Assembly (NCBI GenBank): GCA_017624905.1
Contig: JAGAMD010000035.1
Span: 1-53,923 of the forward strand
Origin: Clostridia bacterium
GTDB taxonomy: Bacteria; Bacillota; Clostridia; Oscillospirales; CAG-272
DNA length: 53,923 nucleotides
Reading direction: 5' to 3'
The notes beneath the pieces are model-generated. The model was not told where the DNA came from, did no database searches, and saw nothing but the letters and a program-made list of their open reading frames with translations. The position numbers and the translations under genes were made by a program. Below, piece after piece: positions 26,101 through 33,937 of the stretch (the first letter of the stretch is position 1; every line of letters starts with the position of its first letter).

Positions 26101-27450
26101 TGTGAAAACGGCTCAGTTATCGGCGAGGGTGCGTTTGCATATAGTGAAAAGCTAGTAAATGTAACAAATCTAAACAAGGTTGAAAAGATTAATGCGTATG
26201 CATTTGCTTATTCAGCACTCAATCGTGCAGACCTTTCATCCTGCGTGGAAATTGGCGATTTTGCATTTATCAAGGAAGATATGCCACTTGATTACTTCGA
26301 GCTAACACTTGGAGATAAGTTGGTTACACTTGGAGATAACCCATTTGCAATGTGTAAGCTAAAGCCATTTAGCAAGGAAGAAAATGTTGAGTTCAATGGT
26401 GAAATCGTAGAAACAAAGACAATTTATTCCTTCAATATCAGCGATACAGTTCTAGTAATTGACGGCTCACTCTACTGCAAGGTTCCTCTAGGACTTGAGC
26501 TAATTACCTTTGCGGGTGAAGAGAGAGACAATGTATATGTAGCTGAGGATACAGTAAGAATCACAGCTATGGCATTTGCAGGAACAGATATAGTTAAGGT
26601 AAACCTTCCATATAGCCTAAAGGCTATCGGTCATAAAGCATTCTTTGAATGTAACAGCCTAAGAGTAGTTGTATTCTCAAGCTATGAGGCTCCAATCCTT
26701 GAGGAGGAATTTGACAGCTCATATTATGAGTCCTTTGAAAATCTTCCTGCAACAGGTAAATATGAGTTTACAGACTATGAGGGCAACGTAATTGTTCTTG
26801 ATGGATTAGGAGTAGTTCCTTATTATATGTGGAATATTTCCGACGGCAAATATTCAAACGTATATTACGGTGCTAACTTCGTAAATCAAATCGGTCATGG
26901 CAAGCCAAACTTAGTTATGGTTAAGCCTGTAAACGGTCTATATTACGACACCTTTATCTACTCTCAATACTTCTCAGTAGTTGACCAAGGTAAAGAGGTT
27001 GAGGACCCAACAACTCTAGCTGCAATCGAGGCTATAAAGCAACTACCTGAAAAGATTAAGCTTGCTGATGAAGCTCTGGTTATAGCAGCAAGAGAGGCGT
27101 ATGACAAGATTGCAAACGCATCACAACGTGGACTTGTTGCAAGCTACTATTCAACACTTGTTTCAGCAGAAAACAGAATAGCAGCTCTAAAGAGCCAAAG
27201 CTCAACACCTAGTGTTCCGGAAACACCGGATGAGCCGGAGGTTCCGGATACTCCAAATACAGATACAAGCACTGATACAGACACAGATAACCAAGAAGCA
27301 CCAAAGAAAAACAATACAGGATTTATAGTTGCTATTGTAATTCTTTCAGTTCTTTTTGTTGGTTCAACTGCAGCAGCAGTTACATTTGCTGTATTGTTTA
27401 TCCTTAAGGCTACAAAAAAACCAAAGGTACAAGACGAAACAAAGAAATAA
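20113..27450 (+). CDS. giant cell-surface subtilisin-like protease with PA, Ig-like and LRR domains
   Basis: A 2445-residue S8 serine protease. A signal peptide ends near TPVFGSEE (about residue 33), followed by an inhibitor-like propeptide. The catalytic triad is complete: Asp213 in VAVLDTGLDYTH, His287 in NHGTHVSG and Ser614 in GTSMACP. A PA domain (about 463-560) is inserted between His and Ser. Fn3-type modules, a BIG2-like domain (about 1155-1230) and another Ig-like domain follow. A long run of BspA-type LRRs comes next (about 1375-2195, repeating patterns such as IGAYAF and LKTV). A Thr/Asp-rich stalk, one membrane helix and a Lys tail anchor it to the cell. It probably degrades host or dietary protein at the surface; the opp genes downstream would import the peptides. 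Confidence 0.95.
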   Translation: MNRKTMTRTTTILVAIVLLAATLFALATPVFGSEEVYKAPYVKQLLDGVKIDKSQYYDGTVVQKLPSNVKDDDDISVIVTLDTPTLLDLYNVSNKELSFAEFVLTDEAKVLEAKMNAKKEEIIASLDKTDIEFKVTGVDYSVLLNGFEIVIKAGDFKDVCKTFGNKAGAIVSEVYKVAETQLVENTVNVYETGIFNSSGFKYDGSGMVVAVLDTGLDYTHSAFSVDNFTSTKLGLTRDMVASSLAMTKAQSMVNGLDVGDVYINDKVPFSFDYADMDADVYSLHNNHGTHVSGVIVGKDDVITGVAPNAQLVSMKIFSDIQDSAKASWILDALEDCVILNVDVINMSLGTACGFSRETDKEAMTGVYDKIREQGISLVVAASNSFSSAYGSEKNGNLGLTSNPDTATVGSPSTYEGAMSVASINGIKTPYILYNDQIIYFIESNNAGAEERDFVEDLLDDGVNEKEFEYVLIPGAGRSADYTGMDVTGKIVLVERGSNTFEEKARVAQEKGAVGIIIFNNVSGDIKMNVGTSTLAVCSISQADGKVLASAGSGKIKISRAQKSGPFMSDFSSWGPSPTLGIKPEITAHGGNILSAVTGKDKNGVSMYDRLSGTSMACPNIAGVTILLRQYVEENYDRIIGDNETDTNKRNVNINHMVNRLMMSTADVVFNKNGLPYAVRKQGAGLANLIASTKTTAYIRTYNKDGSIMDKSKLEIGDDPQKTGVYTLNFSVVNFGDTALSYDLSAYVMTEGVSDVKTHQGQTTVTEEGYLLNGAKVEFKVTSGGTKNGESVTVDAGAVANIEVTITLTEENKKYIDESFENGMYVEGFVNLTAKAGTDVDLSVPYLAFYGTWAQAPLFDKDYFETNEDELDDTIPTLDKTLPDAYASRPIGGISEDYVSYLGSYYFLQDPSDKIIAADRDYIAISNREGTIHSIRFVWMGMLRNAKEIRITITDESTGEVVYETVEKDVRKSYGDGGSYLYPANVDIEFDAGEYNLKNNTKFNVKLEGFLDYDEDNGSETNLKNTFEFPLVTDFEAPAITGAEFYTEYDKELKKDRLFVRMAIFDNHYSMAAQIGYVDKTNTFVAFDRYMTPIYSEKNDTNYLEVELTDFIYEIKNNAVNKNAIVVACYDYALNDATYEIGLPDEFTSFYFEETNITLSPNQLYNLEPLIYPDTEWGEFLEYKSMKSSVATVVNNKLVAIGSGKTVVYVTDPKTGDQVVLNVTVLAEGDEGYEYYDKPVADMFKLTSYETIKAFFMVDSSERDIGADGDVTVFSGNSYFLSMYPSESVRLSYKLDSYLPNTTVVFESSDESIVTIDQTGTIVAKAEGYSSVTVSVLLDGKSTYYSQTVSIEVKDPFVTTSPSLTHYYGNGGTVEIPETLLLTEIGQFAFSNFEYVPKEPWELDPDDPSTSKLWFIGDNTIKKVIIPEGVKKINQYAFANLTALEEVVLPSTLEAIEYGAFYGCTSLKTVKGIENVMLINQEAFANCDLRGELKLDNACAIGNNAFAQNGQWIDTNGDKVTDTLKGGLTSVVLSDKLQSIGAYAFANNNALENVEVKASQVKYGPYVFSGCKALTTIEMNTSVIPEGAFYGCDNLTNVVIGKDVSFIDKYAFAKTKIAEFNLAEGNTTYKLSANKDYILSADGKTLISVAPTKTGEFLLNDSNVTTVGKGAFAYNSQITSVSIPSVTVVEDNAFEACTKLENVTLGTLTKIGAYAFFGTAIDTLPSFNNIEEIGAYAFAATDIKEVIIPANMIVGEGAFCECRYIETVVIGDGAKLGMGAFMLSRDNNSELVLDTSYTNQKVYYYKYLSNLTSLTIGNNVVVGNSAFMGAAALETVTMGEGIRLGDQAFFNAPSLKTIDLSKVISIGEKAFSADILYTYADSNANTPAIDSEGYYIYHYYAAPLISIDLSSLEYLGKEAFYQSQSLTSVTLGNKLKEIPENAFMSCTELISINLGNVEKIGLQAFAETPLIIIDLSSCKEIGNYAFINCKNLLSVTLCENGSVIGEGAFAYSEKLVNVTNLNKVEKINAYAFAYSALNRADLSSCVEIGDFAFIKEDMPLDYFELTLGDKLVTLGDNPFAMCKLKPFSKEENVEFNGEIVETKTIYSFNISDTVLVIDGSLYCKVPLGLELITFAGEERDNVYVAEDTVRITAMAFAGTDIVKVNLPYSLKAIGHKAFFECNSLRVVVFSSYEAPILEEEFDSSYYESFENLPATGKYEFTDYEGNVIVLDGLGVVPYYMWNISDGKYSNVYYGANFVNQIGHGKPNLVMVKPVNGLYYDTFIYSQYFSVVDQGKEVEDPTTLAAIEAIKQLPEKIKLADEALVIAAREAYDKIANASQRGLVASYYSTLVSAENRIAALKSQSSTPSVPETPDEPEVPDTPNTDTSTDTDTDNQEAPKKNNTGFIVAIVILSVLFVGSTAAAVTFAVLFILKATKKPKVQDETKK

Positions 27451-27463
27451 TAAACAAAAACTT

Positions 27464-27498
27464 CTTTTATGGGCTGTGAGCTCCACAGCTCATAAAGG
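27464..27498 (+). other. strong intergenic hairpin between protease and lipoprotein genes
   Basis: A 15-bp stem with two G-T pairs (27464-27478 with 27484-27498) and a five-base loop. No T run follows, and the next ribosome site begins seven bases later, so it looks like an mRNA processing or stabilising structure rather than a terminator. It could uncouple protease and transporter levels. Confidence 0.7.
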
Positions 27499-27516
27499 AA
27501 ATAAGAAAGGACAGAA

Positions 27517-29016
27517 ATGATGAACAAGAAAATTAAATATTTAATTATAACTTGCGCTCTAGTTCTTTTGTGCTTGTTTATTTCCTCATGCTCAATAAGG
27601 GATGTTTATGGTGAGTATGACGAGGATGGCTATACTGTGTCAGTAAAATTCGATGCAAACGGCAGTTATTTTGGAAGCTCGGGTAACCTTTATGCAACAG
27701 ATACCTATTCCATTTCCAACCTAAAGGTAAACGCAAATGGAATGAAGGAGCTTTATATAGTTAAACCGGAAGATTCTGCTCGTGGCGAGGAAAACAAGCT
27801 CGAAATCGAACGTGCAGCTATGGCTGGCTACTTCTTTGCAGGCTGGTATTCAGAAAAGACAGAGGCAAAGGATGAAAACGGCAACACATTAAAGGACGAC
27901 AAGGGAAATACAGTATATAATTATGCAGGCTATTGGGATTTTTCAAAGCCACTTGAAATAAATCCCGATCCAAACGAGCCATATACCTCCGAAAAGCCTG
28001 TAATGACATTATACGCAGCTTGGGTAAGACAACCAACTGTTGAAATTTACGACATTGTAGACGGTGAGGAAAAGCTAGTTGCTACCTATGAGATAAAAAA
28101 TGCAACACTTGAGGGCAACAATGTAATTACTCTACCGGGTTGGAACCAAGCAAAGCAAAAATATGAATTTGGTACTCTTGTTGACGCAATTCTTTACAAG
28201 GCAGAGGGCGGAACAACAGAGAAGTATCCTTGGGCAACAGGTACATTTAACAAAAATGCAGATGGCTTAATCGTTTCAACAAAATTGTTTGATGGCTTGT
28301 GCCTAGATAGCGAAAGACAAAATAAGCTAGAGGGAGGTAGCTATGTTCATCCATTTATCTATGATGACGACACAGCTACAATGAGCAACCCAAATCTTAA
28401 GCTATACATAGATAGCACCACTAAGGATGGAGAATGGTATAGAATTTACAACGCTAAGGAATTCATTAGCGAGGCAAGTCGTGATTGTAAATTCGAGCTT
28501 ATGCAGGACATTGAATTTACTGCAATTCAAGCATGGCCAAACGTTCTTAGAAACAATGATTTTGAAGGTACAATTCTAGGTAACGGACACAAAATCAGCG
28601 GAATTACAATTAATAGCACAACAGGCGCTAACTTTGGTATGTTCAAATCCGTTAAAAAGGATGCGGTTATAAAGGACGTAACCTTTGAAAACGTAACTGC
28701 AACAATCAAGAGCGTTTATGTTAAGCCGGGCGCAAGATATGCTTTATTTGCAGCAAGAGTTGAAGAGGGCTTCAAGCTCGACAATGTTAGCTTTAATAAT
28801 GCAACCTTGCAAATTTATGCAAGTTCAAGCTCAATAGTTACAGCGGACTATGAGGTAGGCTTATTCTGTGCAGAGGGTTATAGCACAAGCATCGGTGCTG
28901 ACCTTACACAGCTTAACTATAAGGTTATAACTGAGCAAACAGATGTTTTCGTTCTAAATATAACCGTAGATGCTGACCACAACAGACTACTACTTGAGTT
29001 TTTACCCAAGGAGTAA
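27517..29016 (+). CDS. surface lipoprotein with InlB-repeat-like domain
   Basis: A 499-residue lipoprotein. The signal peptide ends in the lipobox FISSC, so Cys25 should be lipid-modified and held on the outer face of the membrane. An InlB/Flg_new type beta repeat follows, with FDANGSYFG at the start and GYFFAGWYSE and MTLYAAW later. The C-terminal third has a beta-helix-like GTILGNGHKISGITI segment of the kind seen in GLUG-repeat proteins. No enzyme motif is seen. AAAGGA precedes the first of two adjacent ATGs. It lies 66 bases after the protease gene and 49 before the substrate-binding protein gene, so it probably belongs to the same locus, perhaps as an adhesin or substrate-capturing subunit. 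Confidence 0.8.
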   Translation: MMNKKIKYLIITCALVLLCLFISSCSIRDVYGEYDEDGYTVSVKFDANGSYFGSSGNLYATDTYSISNLKVNANGMKELYIVKPEDSARGEENKLEIERAAMAGYFFAGWYSEKTEAKDENGNTLKDDKGNTVYNYAGYWDFSKPLEINPDPNEPYTSEKPVMTLYAAWVRQPTVEIYDIVDGEEKLVATYEIKNATLEGNNVITLPGWNQAKQKYEFGTLVDAILYKAEGGTTEKYPWATGTFNKNADGLIVSTKLFDGLCLDSERQNKLEGGSYVHPFIYDDDTATMSNPNLKLYIDSTTKDGEWYRIYNAKEFISEASRDCKFELMQDIEFTAIQAWPNVLRNNDFEGTILGNGHKISGITINSTTGANFGMFKSVKKDAVIKDVTFENVTATIKSVYVKPGARYALFAARVEEGFKLDNVSFNNATLQIYASSSSIVTADYEVGLFCAEGYSTSIGADLTQLNYKVITEQTDVFVLNITVDADHNRLLLEFLPKE

Positions 29017-29065
29017 AATTAAATTAGCTTATTAAAAAACATACATACAAAAGGAGAAACACAAA

Positions 29066-31744
29066 ATGAAAAAGAGAATTTTAGCATTTGTACTTAGCGT
29101 AATTATGTGCTTAGGTACAATATCACTTCTCTCAAGCTGTGGCGGTGGTGGAAACACAGACACAAGCAGTGGTAACACCAACACAAACACCGGCACAAGC
29201 ACAACACAAAAGGCAGACGCTTTTATCATTATGTCTGATGACTTTGACGGAGTATTTAATCCATTCTTCTCAACAACATCAGCAGACGGTACAATCGTTT
29301 CCATGACACAAATCGGAATGCTATCATCAGAGTATGTTGACGGCGTTGTTAAGGTTGCATATGGTGAGGACCATTCAACAGTAACAAAGGATTTCCAAAT
29401 TTCAGAGTACGACGCAGTAAATGACCAAACAATTTACACATTCGTACTAAAGAATGGCATCAAATTTTCTGATGGTCAACCTCTAACAATGGAAGACGTA
29501 TTCTTCAACCTATACGTTTACCTAGATCCATCCTACACAGGCTCATCAACAATGTATTCAACAGACATTAAGGGCCTTGAGGAGTACAGAACTCAACAAA
29601 AGACATCCGGCGGTGTAAGCCAAGATGAAATTATCACAGACCAAGCTAACCAAAGAGCACAAGCCCGTATCAACGAGCTTATTAACCTCTTTACAAGCAT
29701 CGGTAAGACAGCTAACGCAGGCGTATATGAAACAACATACGAAAAGATGGTAGCTGCTATCCAAACAAAGGTTCTTTCAAACGGCTATAAGACAGCAGTA
29801 AGCGGTGGCGGTACAAACGCACAGCTTCTTAAGGACTACGAATATGCTCTAAAGCTCTTTAAGGAAGAGCTAGGCGATGACTATGTAGCAGCTCAAAGCG
29901 CATATAGTGAGGCTGAGCCATACAAGTCAAACGACTTCTTCAAGGACGAGGTTGCTCGTTTTATGTACCACGAGGGCTTTGTAACAATTAAGTGGGGCAA
30001 AAAGGAAGTTAACGGCAAGGAAACAGACGACAAGAGCGTTATCGTTAGCATAACACCTAACTACAACCAAGACGTAGTTAATTCAAAGGAAGCTGCTATT
30101 GATTATGTTTATAACTCAAAAATCAATACAGAGCTTCACATTATTCTTTCAGCATGGGCAACAGCAGCACAGCTCCAAACAGAGTATGCAGCTGAGGCAA
30201 AGGGTGTAATTCTTTCTGAAAACAAGAGAGAGGACGGCACACTTCTATACGACCACATCGAGGGTATCGTTTCACTCGGTCACCACACAGACCTAACAAC
30301 AATCACAGTAAACGGCACAGAGTACAAAATCGCAAAGGAGCACAATGCAGATGGTACTCCAAAGAATGCCGATGAGTACGATGTACTACAAATTACAATC
30401 GACGGACAAGACCCTAAGGCACAATGGAACTTTGCGTTCACAGTAGCTCCACAGCACTACTATGGCGATGCTTCTTACCCGGTTGACCTCGCTAACAATA
30501 AGTTCGGTGTAAGCTACTCAGACTTTAAGTTTATGACAAACGTAATCCAAGCATCAAACAAGACAAACGTTCCTGTAGGTGCAGGTGCTTATAAGGCAAC
30601 AGATAAATCAAACAACGACAATCCAAGCGGTGTTGGCTTCTACTCAAACAACACAGTTTATTTCAAGGCTAACAACAACTTTGAAACAGTTGGTGCAAAC
30701 ATTCAAAACGCAAAAATCCAAAAGATTCAATACAAGGCACTTCCTGCAGCAGATGCTATTACACTTCTAAAGCAAGGCGAGGTACACTATGTATCTCCAC
30801 AATTAACACAAGAAAACTATGACAAGCTCGTTGAACTAAGAAACGGCGGCGGATATAACTTCCTACTTACAGACCAACTTGGTTACGGTTATATCGGTAT
30901 CAACGCATCTAAGGTTCAAAGCCTAGAGCTACGTCAAGCTATTATGTGTGCTATGAACACAGCAACCTCACTAAACTACTACCGTCCGGGTACAGCTAGC
31001 CAAATCTATTGGCCAATGTCAACAGTAAGCTGGGCATATCCAAGAAACCCTGATGGTTCACTTGACAATGATAACGGTAAGGACTATCCATACATCGGTA
31101 ACTGGTCAGTTGACGCAAACGGCAACGGCATTTACGATGGTGAAGAGGCTGCAAGAACAAAGATTCAAGACCTTATGGACGCAGCAGGCGTTTCAGCAGG
31201 TGATAAGGATCTAACACTTGAATTCACAATCGCCGGTGCAACAACAGACCACCCAACCTTCCAAACATTTATTGACGCTGCTAAGCTTCTTAACAGCATG
31301 GGTTGGAGCGTAACAGTTGTTCCGGATGCAACAGCACTTTCTAAGCTATCAAGCGGTGGTCTTACAGTTTGGGCAGCTGCTTGGGGCTCAACACTTGACC
31401 CTGATATGTATCAGGTTTACCACAAGAACTCAACAGCATCAAGCACAAGAGCTTGGGGCTACTCATACCTAAGAACAGAGGGCGGCACACAAGAGGCTAT
31501 TCTTGACGCACTTAGCGAAAAAATCGACGAGGCAAGAGAAACTCTTGACCAAGACGAGCGTGCAGCTATCTACAAGGAAGCACTTGGCTACCTACTCGAG
31601 CTTGCAGTAGAGCTTCCTGTATATCAAAGAAGCGTAGTTTACGCATACAATTCTGACGTAATTGATTCATCATCATTACCACAAGAATCAAACCCATACT
31701 CATCACCTCTTGACAGAATTTGGGAACTAGAATTTAAAGACTAA
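29066..31744 (+). CDS. oppA: oligopeptide ABC transporter substrate-binding lipoprotein (SBP family 5)
   Basis: An 892-residue lipoprotein with lipobox LLSSC at about residue 25 and a Thr/Asn-rich linker after it. The SBP family 5 signature is visible in FVLKNGIKFSDGQPLTMEDV, and the C-terminal half carries DPDMYQVYHKNS and the usual closing region. It is far longer than the usual 520-600 residues. The extra length lies mainly in a lysine- and glutamate-rich helical insertion at about residues 165-300, followed by a variable middle region that may form an enlarged peptide-binding pocket. It is followed 14 bases later by oppB. AAGGAG precedes the start. Peptide specificity is inferred from the family and from the neighbouring protease. 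Confidence 0.93.
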   Translation: MKKRILAFVLSVIMCLGTISLLSSCGGGGNTDTSSGNTNTNTGTSTTQKADAFIIMSDDFDGVFNPFFSTTSADGTIVSMTQIGMLSSEYVDGVVKVAYGEDHSTVTKDFQISEYDAVNDQTIYTFVLKNGIKFSDGQPLTMEDVFFNLYVYLDPSYTGSSTMYSTDIKGLEEYRTQQKTSGGVSQDEIITDQANQRAQARINELINLFTSIGKTANAGVYETTYEKMVAAIQTKVLSNGYKTAVSGGGTNAQLLKDYEYALKLFKEELGDDYVAAQSAYSEAEPYKSNDFFKDEVARFMYHEGFVTIKWGKKEVNGKETDDKSVIVSITPNYNQDVVNSKEAAIDYVYNSKINTELHIILSAWATAAQLQTEYAAEAKGVILSENKREDGTLLYDHIEGIVSLGHHTDLTTITVNGTEYKIAKEHNADGTPKNADEYDVLQITIDGQDPKAQWNFAFTVAPQHYYGDASYPVDLANNKFGVSYSDFKFMTNVIQASNKTNVPVGAGAYKATDKSNNDNPSGVGFYSNNTVYFKANNNFETVGANIQNAKIQKIQYKALPAADAITLLKQGEVHYVSPQLTQENYDKLVELRNGGGYNFLLTDQLGYGYIGINASKVQSLELRQAIMCAMNTATSLNYYRPGTASQIYWPMSTVSWAYPRNPDGSLDNDNGKDYPYIGNWSVDANGNGIYDGEEAARTKIQDLMDAAGVSAGDKDLTLEFTIAGATTDHPTFQTFIDAAKLLNSMGWSVTVVPDATALSKLSSGGLTVWAAAWGSTLDPDMYQVYHKNSTASSTRAWGYSYLRTEGGTQEAILDALSEKIDEARETLDQDERAAIYKEALGYLLELAVELPVYQRSVVYAYNSDVIDSSSLPQESNPYSSPLDRIWELEFKD

Positions 31745-31758
31745 TTTGGAGTGATACA

Positions 31759-32712
31759 ATGTTTAAATATATACTAAAAAGAATAGGCATATCGATTCTT
31801 CTATTAGTAGCTGTATCTCTTATCATATACTTCATTCTTCGTTTGATGCCCGTAGACTTTGTAACAATGAACTCAAACCTACAAAGTAATCCGGAGCAGG
31901 CAGAAATGCACAGAGAGGCATTGGGACTTGATGACAATAGCTTTTGGGGAATAATCAAGGGCTATGGCAAATGGGTTGGCTCATTATTTGAAAAGGATGC
32001 TGAAACAGGACATATTTCTCTTGGTCAAACCTTCTCGGGAAGTAAGTCAGTAGCTCAGCTCCTGGTTCAAGGTATTCCATATTCATTTATAGTTGCAGCA
32101 GTTGCAACAGTATTTGAGTTTTTGATTGCAATTCCTTTAGGAATTACAGCGGCAACTCACCAATACTCATTCAGAGATTACTTCATTACAGTTCTTGTAA
32201 TGATAGGTATCTCTCTCCCATCCTTCTTCTTTGCAAACATTTTCAAAACAGTTTTCGCCGAAGCACTTGGCTGGTTCCCGGTATCGGGAGCCGGCACCTT
32301 CAGGCACTATGTATTGCCAATATTTACAATATCGGTGCTGAGTCTGGGCGGACGAATGAGAATGACAAGAACCAATATGCTCGAGGTATTAAACTCCGAC
32401 TATATACGTACAGCGAGAGCAAAGGGACTTAGTGAAAACAAGGTTATAAATAAACACGCATTTAGAAATACACTTATTCCTCTTGTTACAACACTTGCAG
32501 GACTTTTACCATCACTGTTCTCGGGAGCTATTATTACCGAGCAAATATTTGGCTTACCTGGTATAGGAAAAATGGCACTTGAATACACCAACGAGGGAGA
32601 TATTCCATTTATTATGGGATATAATATGTTCCTCGCAACCTTGAGCGTTGTTGGAATACTACTAGCAGACATTATGTATGCAGTAGTTGACCCACGTGTT
32701 AAGCTTAAGTAG
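31759..32712 (+). CDS. oppB: oligopeptide ABC transporter permease OppB
   Basis: One of two membrane channel subunits of the peptide importer; 317 residues with six membrane helices. It starts FKYILKRIGISILLLVAVS, standard for OppB/DppB. The cytoplasmic EAA-type coupling loop reads YIRTARAKGLSENKV near residue 215 and contacts the ATPases. FGLPGIGKMALEYT and the DPRVKLK tail are typical. GGAGTG precedes the start, 14 bases after oppA. It is followed by oppC at 11 bases. Confidence 0.96.
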   Translation: MFKYILKRIGISILLLVAVSLIIYFILRLMPVDFVTMNSNLQSNPEQAEMHREALGLDDNSFWGIIKGYGKWVGSLFEKDAETGHISLGQTFSGSKSVAQLLVQGIPYSFIVAAVATVFEFLIAIPLGITAATHQYSFRDYFITVLVMIGISLPSFFFANIFKTVFAEALGWFPVSGAGTFRHYVLPIFTISVLSLGGRMRMTRTNMLEVLNSDYIRTARAKGLSENKVINKHAFRNTLIPLVTTLAGLLPSLFSGAIITEQIFGLPGIGKMALEYTNEGDIPFIMGYNMFLATLSVVGILLADIMYAVVDPRVKLK

Positions 32713-32723
32713 GAGGTGTAGAT

Positions 32724-33932
32724 ATGAAAAAGAGAAATAAAAACACGGTTTTCCTATCTGCACACTCAACCGATGTTGCAGGATGCTATAATACAACTAC
32801 TGAAAAAATCCAAAGAGAAAAATATGATGAGGTAGTAAAAGACGACTTTGTCGACAATACCCCACTTGACAAAAATCTAAAGCTAATGTCACCAACCAGA
32901 ATGGTATTAAGACGCTTTTTCCGTTCAAAGCTTAGTGTTATTGGCTTAGTAATGGTAATAGGACTATTCCTATTTTCATTTGTTGGTCCATATATTTATC
33001 ACGCACTTGTTCCTGCTACGGGCGTTTTAGGCAACGATACAGTAGCCGGATGGCAACAGGCAGACAAGGACAAGAGTGGTAAGTGGGTGCTTGTAGAAAG
33101 TGAATACGAATACATAGCAGAAAATGGACAAAAATACATAATCAAGCAAACACTTCATAAGCATCAAGAGGACAATACTGAGGCAGGTATTTCAAAATTA
33201 CATCCACTCGGTACAGATTTTGATGGCTATGATAACCTAACAAAGCTTATGTATGGTGGTCGTGTATCACTTATAGTAAGCTTCTTAGCGGTGTTCCTAA
33301 TTACAGTTTTTGGTGTTATTTTAGGTGGTATCGCAGGTTACTTTGGCGGTGTTATTGATAACATAATAATGAGAATATGCGACGTGCTTACTTGTTTGCC
33401 CGGTATTCCAATTATGCTTATCGTTGGTGCATCTCTTAACGCACTTGCATCTCCGGACCCTGTTACCAAGATGTCGGTAATTGAGCACAGCGATAAAATC
33501 TATATTCTTATGATATTCCTATCCTGCATTTCATGGCCGGGAACAGCTCGTTTGGTAAGAGGTCAAATTCTTTCCTTACGTGAGCAAGAATATATGGTTG
33601 CAGCTGAGGCTATGGGCTATTCAACCTTCCGTAAAATCTTTAAGCACCTAATTCCAAATGTAATGCCACAGCTAATTGTACAAATGACGCTTGGTCTTGG
33701 CTCAATGATTATTTATGAGTCATCACTATCATACCTCGGCTTTGGTGTTCAACCACCGGAAACCGCTTGGGGTACAATAGTAAACGTATTCAGCAATAAC
33801 TCATTTGACAAGATTTTGGCTAACCCACTTGTTTGGGTACCGGCTGGTCTTTGTATTATTATTGCGGTTCTTGGCTTTAACTTTGTTGGCGACGGCTTGC
33901 GCGATGCGCTTGACCCTAAATCTAGGAGGTAA
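32724..33932 (+). CDS. oppC: oligopeptide ABC transporter permease OppC, enlarged
   Basis: The second membrane subunit, with the coupling loop EYMVAAEAMGYSTFRKIFKH near residue 290 and the family ending DGLRDALDPKSRR. At 402 residues it is about 100 longer than usual. The additions are a charged N-terminal extension of about 70 residues and an outside loop of about 80 residues between the first and second helices, rich in Lys, Glu and Gln (from about VPATGVLG to KLHPLGTD). The loop faces the binding protein, which is also enlarged, so the two may have evolved together; that is inference. AGGAGG precedes the start. Confidence 0.95.
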   Translation: MKKRNKNTVFLSAHSTDVAGCYNTTTEKIQREKYDEVVKDDFVDNTPLDKNLKLMSPTRMVLRRFFRSKLSVIGLVMVIGLFLFSFVGPYIYHALVPATGVLGNDTVAGWQQADKDKSGKWVLVESEYEYIAENGQKYIIKQTLHKHQEDNTEAGISKLHPLGTDFDGYDNLTKLMYGGRVSLIVSFLAVFLITVFGVILGGIAGYFGGVIDNIIMRICDVLTCLPGIPIMLIVGASLNALASPDPVTKMSVIEHSDKIYILMIFLSCISWPGTARLVRGQILSLREQEYMVAAEAMGYSTFRKIFKHLIPNVMPQLIVQMTLGLGSMIIYESSLSYLGFGVQPPETAWGTIVNVFSNNSFDKILANPLVWVPAGLCIIIAVLGFNFVGDGLRDALDPKSRR

Positions 33933-33937
33933 GGAAA

